Positions 1 through 8,413 of a DNA stretch of 17,446 nt are shown here, in pieces (position 1 is the stretch's first letter; each line of letters begins with the position of its first letter). Source of the DNA: Mucidula mucida. Its lineage: Eukaryota > Basidiomycota > Agaricomycetes > Agaricales > Physalacriaceae. The stretch is taken from positions 1-17,446 of the forward strand of contig JADNYV010000719.1 of NCBI GenBank assembly GCA_015501055.1, in the 5' to 3' direction. The notes under the pieces were generated by a model, which was not told the origin of the DNA, ran no database searches, and worked only from the letters and a program-made list of their open reading frames with translations. Both the position numbers and the translations under genes were made by a program.

Positions 1-1273
1 GTCGTTATGTTCTCGGTATGCCTTCTTCCGTTGATGCGAAGGTTTGAGATCCTGATGTTTTGATTTTTTTTAGCAACATCTTCAGAAGCAGCAACAGGCG
101 CAGCAGCAGCAGCAGCACCAGAATCAGCAGGGAGGCGGGATGGGAAATGGGCCTATGGGCGGTGGCGGAGGGTTCCCGGGCCACACTAATTCCATATCTC
201 CGCAATCGCAGGCGTCACCGATGGGCATGGATCCGCGCTCGATGGGCTCACCCCCAATACCCGGCATGATACCTGGGGGTATGGGCGGCGGTGGAGGAAA
301 CGGAATGCCTGGCGGCGGAATGAATGGTGGTATGCCTGGTGGCGGCATGTCCGGCCCAGGAATGCCGAATAGTGGACTGCCTGGCGGAGGGATGCACGGT
401 GGGATGCCGGGTGGGGGAATGTCTGGAGGCGGGGGAATGCCTGGGGGATCGATTTCTGGCGGAGGGATGCCTGGAGGAGGAAACATGAACAACATGAGTC
501 CTAACCAACGGCAATTTATGCTCATGCAGCAGCAGCAACAGCAATCACGAAACCAGGCACCCCAACAGCAGGGATTCCAGGGTATGGGTATGGGGAACCA
601 GCCAATGAGCGCCCAGCAGCAGCAGCAGTTGTTGTTCCAGCAGCAGGAGCGGATGCGCATGGAACAGGATCGGGTGCGCCAAGAGCAGGAGCGGCGACAA
701 CATCAGCAACAACAGCCTCAGCAGGTTCCACCGATGGGTTCCCCGCACATAGGCGGTCCGGACAACTTCCCCGCCTTGCGGTCAAATTCGACTATTCCCG
801 GTATAGCGCGTAGTACGAGATCACCGTCAGATGGCGCGCCGTCGCCAATGACTCCCAGAATGCGATCATCAATGGGCCCAGACGACTTTCAACGAATGAT
901 GATGCAGCAACAGCAGCAGCAGCAGCAGCAACGACCCAATCCGAATCAATTCGCACAGCAACAGCAACAGATGAATTGGCAGCAGCAGCAGCAGCAGATG
1001 GGCGGGTTCGGTGGTGGTCCTGGGCCGGGCATGTCGAGACCGCCGAGTGCTGGCTTTGGTGCGCCTTCTCCGTCAGCAGGCGGGCAAAACAACTGGGGCG
1101 TGATGGGTGGTGGCGGCGGAGGCGGCGGCGGAATGGTCGGTGGATACCCGTTTGATGCGTCGTCTGGCTCGATGGATATGATGGCCCAGACGCCACGCCA
1201 GGCGCCTGCGCCACAGCACGCTGGGATGGATCTGTCCTTGGGCAACGACATTGACTTCAACTGGCCGCAATAG
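1..1273 (+). CDS. Q/G/M-rich C-terminal part of a probable transcription co-regulator (5' partial)
   Basis: Only the 3' end of the gene is in the window. A likely 58-nt intron (16-73; donor GTATGC, branch CTGAT, T-rich tract, TAG) separates a 15-nt exon fragment from the last exon, which starts at 74 in phase 0 and runs to a TAG at 1271-1273. The last exon encodes about 400 residues of low complexity. First come Q runs, then glycine/methionine repeats of the type GGGMPGG, then a stretch rich in Q, R and E (around 'QERMRMEQDRVRQEQERR') that could form a helix or coiled coil. More Q runs, a G/P/S-rich part and a short acidic/hydrophobic end, 'LSLGNDIDFNWPQ', follow. No enzymatic domain is visible. 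Such composition is usual in chromatin remodelling (SWI1-type ARID proteins), Mediator or other co-activator subunits, but the diagnostic domain lies upstream. Identity is inference; the reading frame and stop are certain. Confidence 0.8.
101..1000 (+). repeat. CAG/CAA microsatellite-rich coding stretch
   Basis: Several short (CAG)n/(CAR)n arrays lie in frame and encode polyglutamine: about 101-115, 527-543, 616-630, 905-931 and 955-1000. CAA interruptions occur inside most arrays. Between them are imperfect GGNGGNATGCC repeats encoding Gly-Met-Pro-Gly. These are coding microsatellites and likely to be length-variable between strains. Confidence 0.8.
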
Positions 1274-2121
1274 CGTAGGAATGGGGGGGTGGGGCCGGAT
1301 TGGTTTGGTTTTCGCGGTTTTGTTTAGTATCTCATCTGTCTATACTTCACCCCATTTAGCATGTTTCTTTTTATACTATTACAATTTTGATGATGTTTAC
1401 GAGTTTGGTTTTTTTTTTCTTTTTTTTTCAAGTACACTGTCTACCTCCATTATAGTATTCGCGCTTTGTTGCTTTGTGTATCCGGGAATTGTAAATGTTA
1501 CATCGCAGAGCTGGGTGAAAGAGTTTGAAATGCGCGTTTACAACACGAGCACTGTCGAGGGATGTCGATCATCGATGAAAACTAGTGAGCGATCTGAAAA
1601 CGTACATGCGAAGTCTACAGAGCCATTGACCAGCACTAGAGAGACATTCTCGGAGCGAGGCAGCGTTGGCGGTCGAACTAAATCTCGCACATTTCATCCT
1701 AGAGTTCCATGGACTCCAACTGCGCTGGCTTCGTAGCAATAAAATCTCTCCACCGACGAATTACCATTGCCGAAAACGCGCAAGTACTCACTACAGCTTG
1801 GTCGTAGCCACAATCGCGAAGATGCGCTGAAAACTCCAGGTCAGATAGTTTACTCACTCTCGAAGTCGTGTCGACTGGCCCAATAAAAGTCGAAAGCCAA
1901 ATTTGTAGGTATACAGTATACACCTGAGAATTTCGTCGGGGGGGACCTTCCATATCAAGTTTTACAGGAGAGAAATGGTGTTGGGGGCTAGGTGAGGGGG
2001 CTGGAACATAAAACCATTTGTGTATTCCGAAGATGCCAGAAGATTTATTAAACCTTGATATCAACGCATGGGCCCGATTAGCCTAGTATTCAAGGAGACA
2101 ATACTGCTGTGGTGCAGTACC
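1274..2121. other. Gap between convergent genes, no supported gene
   Basis: About 850 bp lie between the stop of the Q-rich gene and the stop of the small basic-protein gene. The first part holds a pyrimidine tract (1409-1428), consistent with 3'-UTR sequence. A minus-strand frame is open from 2064 to 1699 and a plus-strand frame from 1251 to 1736. Neither shows recognisable domains or a convincing splice pattern, although donor-like GTGAGT sequences occur on the minus strand near 1775-1790 and 1850. A small multi-exon gene cannot be excluded. Confidence 0.5.
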
Positions 2122-2913
2122 TCATGCCAGAGCTGGAACCATCTCGCTCCTCATCTCCGCAATCCGCTTCCTCTGTCTCCTCTTATTCAAATGTTTCGTC
2201 TGCTCCCGCAGTCGCACGTCCTCCAACCGCTCGCGCTCCTTCCTCTCCTTTTTCTGCAACCGCGTCTCCTTCTTACCTGTACCAGGACCAGTTAATTGCG
2301 GCTTGGGAACTGTCTACAGGTCAATCATTATTCCGGACAGAGATAAAAAAAAGGAAAAACGGACTCTGTTGCAATTGGCGCTGCTGCTGTCGCTGCGCCA
2401 GCGCCGTTTCCGAACGGAGCAGCCATGCGTAATGGTTCCCGCTGCGTATGGAGCGTATTTCGCCGTTGGTGGCCATTACAGGGAGGATGTGGGATTTAAG
2501 GAATCTAGGGAGAGAGATGTGAAGGTTTTCATTTTCATAGAGGACTACTAATGAAATACGTACGTTTTAGATTTAACAGCGGGATCCTCTAAACTCTCGT
2601 TGGCTCTAGCTGGACATGAGATGATGATCATCAAAGTGAGATTTTGCACTCACCTCCGCATGATATCTTTCGAGTTTAAGCCGCCTTCATTTTCCTTCAA
2701 GGCTCTTCTGACTGCTTCCCGGCCCCTTCGGAGTTCGACGGTGCGCTGGGTCCGTTGGGCGGCGAGGGTTTCTAGGATATTGGGCTTCAAGGTAGACTTG
2801 GCCACCTGCACTAGACTCATGGTACTTGACGAGGAAAGTCGCGAGGCCACGGCGTCGTGTCGGAAAAGTCCGGCTTTCTTTTTGACACGATCACGCGACA
2901 GTGTCTTAGTCAT
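2122..2913 (-). CDS. Small basic protein of unknown function (4 exons, 209 aa)
   Basis: Exons read on the minus strand: 2913-2654, 2605-2564, 2504-2365 and 2309-2122 (260, 42, 140 and 188 nt; sum 630, stop TGA). Introns are 48, 59 and 55 nt. Donors are GTGAGT, GTACGT and the less usual GTCCGT; acceptors are CTAG, CTAG and ACAG. Frame is kept through every junction. The protein starts 'MTKTLSRDRVKKKAG', has a middle segment around 'ANESLEDPAVKSK', a Q/R-rich stretch, and ends in a lysine/arginine/glutamate-rich helix-like region of about 60 residues ('KKERKERERLEDV', 'HLNKRRQRKRIAEM'). There is no signal peptide or membrane segment. The composition suggests a nuclear or nucleolar protein, possibly in ribosome biogenesis or RNA binding, but I do not recognise the family. 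It lies 348 bp downstream of the glucosidase II beta gene on the same strand. Confidence 0.72.
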
Positions 2914-3261
2914 TCTCGACGAAGCGCGCGATATACTTCTACAGTACTCCTACTTTGGCGCCAGCATCAGCTCAATATCTGGCTAGACACATATCTTGCC
3001 CTGAAATTAGCAGTCCGCATCTCCAGCACTTTCTTCGTGCATGTCCTTGATCTCTCTTCTACATTGGGGGGCGCCGACACTCCGGTAAGGAGAGATATTC
3101 AAAATGATCCCAATTGACAATGATGGCGAAGATTCGAGCGAAGATGGCGAAAAGATATCACCTAAACCAAAGACTCACCCAAAGACTGAAGATGGTAAAA
3201 CGACGTGGATGAATCCAAGCCCGCATTCCCTTCCTTTGATATATACATGTACACACCGTGT

Positions 3262-5366
3262 CTACAACTCCTCATGCCCGTTCGGCTCCGGCGAGACAGG
3301 CAAGCACAACGCAGGCGACGTGCCCGTGAACTGATACTGGCACTTTTCCAACTCGGCCACCGTGTGGATCACATTCTCCGTCCCGCACGTCATGACCAAC
3401 TACGCCCGATTAACAATATAAAGAGACGATAAATAAACGCTTACAAGTAAACTCCGCTCTGGGCCATTCCAGCACTTGGTACCCTTGGTGTACATTTGCT
3501 TCTGATAGTATTCAGGCGTGCCAGGCTCCGCATCCGGATTCCAGGATGAGAATTTTCTGGCGAGATCAAAGATCACACCCCCAGTTCGTTCAAAGGACCA
3601 CTTACCCGAGGTTGAACGTCGTTCCGCCCTTCTTGGGCTTCTGCTTCGATGCTCCAAACAAACACACCTCGTAAGTATAGCTAGAACCTCAAAATTAGCG
3701 CAACAACCACAACAATGGTAGACGCGAACTGACTCTCCGAGGTCCTTTTCCAAGCATGTTCCGTCGAGCTTTTTCCACTCGCCTTGGAGTCCAAAGGTAG
3801 TACCATCCGACAATTTCTGCAAATCCTCCTCAGCCGTTTGTTTCTCCTTCTCCACCTTTCTTAACGAATTCTTCGCATCGTTGAGAGCTTGCTGGGCGTG
3901 AGTGGACTCTGTAACGCCAGTCAGCAATGCATAAAGGATGACGGGACATTGCACCGACCTGTCGACACGCCAACGGTTGGGCGAATGACACCGATGGTCT
4001 CCATCCATCCAAGAAGCGCGTCTTTGAAATCGTCATATAGAGGCAGAAGGACATCAGGAAGATAATTCGAGAGTTCAAAGACTGATTGATATGTTAGCAT
4101 TATTCGGGAGTTGAAAACAAAAACACGCACGCATAGATCCTTCTCCCGGTGTCCTAATGTGCTCGTCATGTTCGAGCAGCAACGACACATAATCCGTCTT
4201 GAGGAGCTTGGGCAGATCCTTTTCCAGTTGTACAGCCGTCCATTCGCCCTCGGGTATAATCTCCTCAGGCTCCGAAACGGACTTTTCGCCGTCTTCAGTT
4301 TCCTCTGTTTCTGTAGAAGCGTCCTTCCCAACGTCGTTAATGTGGGGGAGCCCCGCGAGGTATTCCCACCCGCGAACGGCATCGAGGACAGCCATGTCTT
4401 GATAATTGGGGTTGTAGCCCGTCCGAAGAGCATCCAAAATCTCGCTCAATGTCTTCTCGCGTTCTAAATGTTTCTTGTGTTCGCGTTGAAGGGAATTGAG
4501 AGCGTCTCGGTGTTCAAGGAGGGACTGGTATAGAGCTGTAATATGTAAATTTGAGTTTGAAACTGTGAATGATGAGACAAGCACATACGGGATTCCTTCT
4601 TGTAATCGAGCTCGGCGGCGGATAATGATTCGGTACGGTCAGCGATATCTCGAGGACTGTGAGATATCATTCCTGTGTTATGGATATGCGTACCTTGCAA
4701 TCTCGCAACTTCTCTCGCGCGAACGGCGATCTCTTGAGAAGATGTCTGGATGACGCCCTCGAGGCGGTTCTTTTCCTTCTCAGCGAAAGTAACATATGTT
4801 GATCGTATTTTGGCACCCTAGCGACCCGTGAGCGACACAGCAAATACACGGTACGGCGGGACTCACAGTTTTCTGTATCTTGAGTTCCTCGGCGCGTTTC
4901 TTTCTATATTCCTTGCCAACTTGGACACAGGTGTTCTCACAGACGCCAGGCCGTTCGTCTGAGCCGTCGCAGCATTCAGGCTCTGTATTCAAAGGTAAGT
5001 AATAACCAAACAATTTCACAGATATGAACGCACCGCAAAGCCCGTCTCTTACTCTTGAACTCGGAATGTTCGCGCCTATGTGTCCCTCATTCCGGCAATA
5101 GAAATATGTATTCGGGCAGGCGCCAGTGCCTGCAATCACTCAGTACGAATGCAGAGACCGCTCAGACGCGTCAGACCTGGCTCATCGCTGCCGTCGGGGC
5201 AGTCGCACGAATCGTCGTTGACAAACTTGTAAGGAATCTCCTTTGAACCGTCCAAGCATTTCCAGGATCCAGATGCCGAGGGCGCGTAGTTCGGCTGAAG
5301 TTGAGGCGGTACACCAACGACCTCGGCGGCGCGCGCGACAGGCAAGAGCAGCAGCCAGGGAAACAT
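3262..5366 (-). CDS. GTB1: Glucosidase II beta subunit (PRKCSH/Gtb1 type), ER
   Basis: This is the regulatory, substrate-presenting subunit of ER glucosidase II, which trims the two inner glucoses from N-glycans. Eleven exons: 5366-5177, 5129-5034, 4982-4867, 4817-4694, 4648-4589, 4535-4131, 4081-3959, 3908-3734, 3680-3606, 3556-3445 and 3399-3262 (1614 nt, 537 aa). Introns are 45-53 nt and every junction keeps frame. A signal peptide (to about A13/A14) is followed by the cysteine-rich GIIB N-domain with two LDL-receptor-A-like motifs ('[11 protein letters not shown]', '[10 protein letters not shown]'). Then come a charged coiled coil, an acidic linker ('[18 protein letters not shown]') and a second helical stretch. 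The C-terminal mannose-6-phosphate-receptor homology domain covers about residues 412-525. The four mannose-binding residues expected of that domain are visible: Q443, R489, E510 and Y514. The protein ends in HEEL, a KDEL-type retrieval signal. The catalytic alpha subunit is not in this window. Confidence 0.95.
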
Positions 5367-5498
5367 CGAGGTGTCTTGGTCGAGCGCAGAATAATGTTAA
5401 CGTGTCTGAGTTTGGCAATCACCCCTGAACCAAACAGAGAGGCGCTCATCCATCCCAGCCAGATTTTGTGAGCACTCTCATCGACGGTCGACACTACA
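5367..5498. promoter_or_regulatory. 132-bp bidirectional promoter (glucosidase II beta / eS25)
   Basis: The start codons of the two divergent housekeeping genes are separated by only 132 bp, so both 5'-UTRs and core promoters must share this segment. I see no clear TATA box. Elements were not resolved further. Confidence 0.55.
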
Positions 5499-5998
5499 AT
5501 GGTGAGTCCTCGTTTCTCGTCGCCGACAGTCTGGGGCATTGCGTGGATGCATCGCTCGTCGCTGCAGACGTCGTTTATCGCTGGATGCATCGTGGATACC
5601 GTTGGGCTGACTGCGGTTCTTCTGACAGGCAAAGGCAAAAGCACCACCTCCGTCGTCCTCCAGTGGCGGCAAAGCCGCAAAAAAGAAGAAGTGGTCCAAG
5701 GGAAAGGTCAAGGACAAGGCCCAGCACGCTGTCACCCTCGACAAGGCCATGTTCGACCGCATCATGAAGGAGGTCCCCGCCTTCAAGTTCATCAGCCAGA
5801 GCATCCTCATCGAGCGACTCAAAATCAACGGCAGTCTCGCTCGTGTCGCCATCCGCCACCTCGAGAAGGAGGGCGCTATCCGACGGATCGTGCACCACTC
5901 GGCACAACTGGTGTACAGTGCGTTTGTTTTCCCCTCCATTTTGCTGTTAGATGTCTGATCGTTTTCGTTTAGCACGGGCAACAACGGCATCGGATTAG
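5499..5998 (+). CDS. RPS25: 40S ribosomal protein eS25
   Basis: Small-subunit ribosomal protein near the decoding/E-site side of the 40S head; in other eukaryotes eS25 is needed for some IRES-driven initiation. Three exons: 5499-5501 (only the ATG), 5629-5917 and 5973-5998 (318 nt, 105 aa, the normal family length). The first intron directly follows the start codon (ATG|GTGAGT), is 127 nt long and ends in TGACAG. The second is 55 nt. The lysine-rich N-terminus ('[18 protein letters not shown]') is followed by the winged-helix S25 core ('[19 protein letters not shown]', '[20 protein letters not shown]', '[15 protein letters not shown]'). An ATG-only first exon is common among fungal ribosomal protein genes. 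Codon use in exon 2 is strongly biased to C/G-ending codons, as expected for a highly expressed gene. Confidence 0.97.
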
Positions 5999-6550
5999 AT
6001 ATCCCGTTTGTACACCAGAAGAAAATACATGCTGCTCGATGCCAACCACGGTTTGAACGTTGTTCTAAGAAAGTGAACTCTATGAAGCGGATATGCGGAT
6101 ACTCGCGTCGCAAAACCTGAGTTGACCTTCGCTCCCTGAGTCTCTGTGTAGACTCAGACTTGCCCTCATCGGAGCACTAACCTCATAAGCCTCATCGTCA
6201 TACAACAGCATTCATTTCAAGGCTTTGAAGAGACGATTCTCATCAGCGAGGAGAAGGCGCACCTCGTCGTCGACAAACCGCCTTGATTCTCGTCTTCGGA
6301 GTCACCGGTACGATAGTTGTATAAATTGCAGGTCCACGTCGTTGCTTGCATGGCACGCGCTTTTACGGTGAGGTTCTATTTCACGGACATGAATGGAGGC
6401 GCTTGATCTGTGTGCACTGATTCTCTGACGCCGATGGCAGAACTATCTCATCTTGTAAGTCAAACATGTGTGGTAAGTCAACTCATAGGTTTACAAATTC
6501 CGAAAGGAAGGCAGCGACATTTACAGTACGTCCAGGAAATCAACACAACA
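5999..6550. other. Spacer between convergent genes, nothing supported
   Basis: About 550 bp between the eS25 stop and the stop of the coiled-coil gene. It should contain both 3'-UTRs. Short open stretches occur around 6209-6290 on both strands but have no start, domain or splice support. Confidence 0.5.
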
Positions 6551-7544
6551 TCATCCAACTGTCAACCATGCACGCAATTTTGCTTTGCGCTCCACCAGAG
6601 TATCTGCGGCGATGATCTTGAAGTCTTCGTTGTAGAAGGTCATACATTGAAGAATGTCGCCGTGATTCCATGCATCAAACAGAGATATGTCGAGGTTAAT
6701 GACGGCGCCGAGAGCTGGTTCTTGGTCCAAAGGTGCCATATGAGTCAGGTATGAGCCGATGCGGCTGTCAGGTAACAGATTGCGCGCGCGTTCGTAACCA
6801 CATCCCGGAACCTAAGATGCATTAGTAGCCACATGGATCAGCTGAATTGGGACATACAGTCTTGTGCAACATGTACGTCAACTTCCCAGTTGGAATGAGC
6901 GAATGAATATTGTAGAATCGTTTTAAAAAGTTGTCAGCTTTGGCATCCATCTTATCCAGTCGCTCTTGAACAATATCCTCGAAATCCCTAAGCCTCGCTT
7001 CGACTTTGCCAAACGTCTCTTCAGTGGTTGCTTCCATGGTTTCAAATCGCTTGTCCATGGTTTCAAATCGCTTGTCCATATCGTCGAATCGGGCGTCAAC
7101 GGTGTCGCTAAGGCTCTTAATGCTGGTGGCGAGGCCAGAAATGGCGGTCATGAGGTCCCCCGCTTGAGTCTCGGTTGAGGCATCTGTATGATGGAGTGTT
7201 CAGCTCGCAGTGTGGCAAGCAATCAAAACGAGACATACGGATATTCTGAAGCAGCACAACGCGATTTTCCGCGCTCTCCACCACGCTCTCGGACACGTGC
7301 ATATTTCCGGACGCTGAAAGTCAACAAATCAGCAAAATACTTTAGGCGTGGTCGACTACACACCGCGAAGCAATTCAAGCTGGGCCTTCGCTGATTTCGC
7401 CCCCTTGATAGCGAAGGGGTCAATGTCAGCTCCGAGTTCGTACGAATGTTGCAATTCAGGGATGTTCGTTATTGTTCGTAACGATGGGTGAGTAGACTGC
7501 AGAGACGGAATGCTGAATGCGTATCTGCGACGCGCTTGAGCCAT
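6551..7544 (-). CDS. Orphan coiled-coil protein (4 exons, 280 aa)
   Basis: Exons on the minus strand: 7544-7364, 7313-7239, 7183-6858 and 6811-6551 (181, 75, 326 and 261 nt; 843 nt including TGA). Introns of 50, 55 and 46 nt have GTGTGT/GTATGT donors and CAG/TAG acceptors; frame is kept throughout. The start chosen is 'MAQARRRYAF'. An in-frame ATG further upstream (7634) follows intron-like sequence, so the 5' end is less sure. The N-terminal 60 residues are compact and polar ('HSYELGADIDPFAIKGAKS'). About residues 90-180 form a heptad-rich coiled coil ('DTVDARFDDMDKRFETM' and following) containing an exact 7-residue duplication. The C-terminal third is mixed and includes 'MTFYNEDFKIIAADTL'. 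There is no signal peptide, membrane span or known catalytic motif. I do not recognise the family; it may be a lineage-specific basidiomycete protein. Confidence 0.72.
7035..7076 (-). repeat. Perfect 2 x 21-bp tandem repeat in coding sequence
   Basis: Two identical 21-bp units (7035-7055 and 7056-7076) lie in frame in the coiled-coil gene and encode the duplicated heptad MDKRFET. A third copy starts (CAT at 7077) and then diverges. The identity of the copies, including third codon positions, points to a recent duplication. Confidence 0.9.
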
Positions 7545-8413
7545 GATGGATGTCAAGAGAAAGCGGAAAGAATCACCTGAAGATGTGCTTCTTAACTTCG
7601 GCCCAACTAGGCAATAAGCGAAGCAGAGACTCACCCGAACTGCGCGAGGGATCTCTCGAATGTAGTAGTCGTAGTAGTGGTAACGCCGTGAGTTCTCTCG
7701 AGCACCAGGGCGCGTAAGTATCCTAAATACTGAAGTATGATTCTGCGGATGAAATCAGTCTAAGATCATGAGTGTAGGGAATGTGATGCGGCTGAGTATT
7801 TATTGATATTTATCTCATGACCCCAAACGAGTCGAAAACAAAACGAACATCCGTAAATCTGGTATCGCGAAGCATTTCACGACTATTGAGACGACCTTTC
7901 TACATCTCAAAGGTCCATTGGTCTCATCGCTCTCTATTGGACATCGAGCGTGCTATACAGTGATTATCAATATTGCTGCTCTTCAAAGCGAGATACCTGG
8001 AGGAGTGAATCCAGATGACCTTTTATATGTTCATGATGATGTAGTCCGTTGACCTTGGGTCAACAAGAGCACAAATGGGAGAATTTTGAGCTGAGTAACG
8101 CGTATAACCTCGCTATCAGCCCATACACCGCCTTATGCAATCGGTTACATATTTGCACTTGTAGATCACGTTAGCGCGGAGCTCGCAGTGCGCTGCTGTT
8201 GGGGCCGGCCGCAAAGTCGGACCCACTAAATACCTTTGTCACCTACAACGAATATCTCCATTACAGTCGGCTCGTATGTATGAGTATTGTGCAGTGCATT
8301 CGGTGCTCGTCGTGATGATTTGTCCATCTAAATATTGTTCTAATGAGAATAAGATATCTGTTCCAATGAACATTAGAAGGGCGAAGATCTTGGGAGGGAC
8401 AACTCACAGTCGT
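7545..8413. other. Intergenic region, 5' of the coiled-coil gene and 3' of the AA14 gene
   Basis: About 870 bp without a supported gene. It should contain the promoter of the coiled-coil gene (and perhaps a short 5'-UTR intron around 7608-7636) and the 3' end of the AA14 transcript. The only distinct elements I see are the inverted repeat at 8048-8064 and a GGCCGGCC palindrome at 8203-8210. Confidence 0.5.
8048..8064. promoter_or_regulatory. Perfect inverted repeat GTTGACC-TTG-GGTCAAC
   Basis: Two 7-bp arms separated by 3 bp form a 17-bp palindrome typical in size of a dimeric transcription-factor site. It lies about 500 bp upstream of the coiled-coil gene's start and about 350 bp beyond the AA14 stop. 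The binding factor is unknown. Confidence 0.4.

Noticed and set aside
124..660. Proline/cysteine-rich minus-strand open frames opposite the Q/G-rich gene
   Set aside because: They are complements of CAG and GGN repeats, which lack stop codons in all frames; there is no start or splice logic and the composition is artificial.
1251..1736. 161-codon plus-strand frame after the Q-rich gene
   Set aside because: It starts inside the Q-rich gene, runs through a T-rich 3'-UTR and shows no domain; open by composition.
5502..5628. Possible snoRNA in the eS25 intron
   Set aside because: No RTGATGA C box with a matching CTGA D box, and no convincing H/ACA hairpins.
5478..6113. 211-codon minus-strand frame opposite eS25
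   Set aside because: Shadow of a highly codon-biased ribosomal protein gene.
8203..8210. GGCCGGCC palindrome as a regulatory site
   Set aside because: Short GC palindrome expected by chance; no second copy or context.
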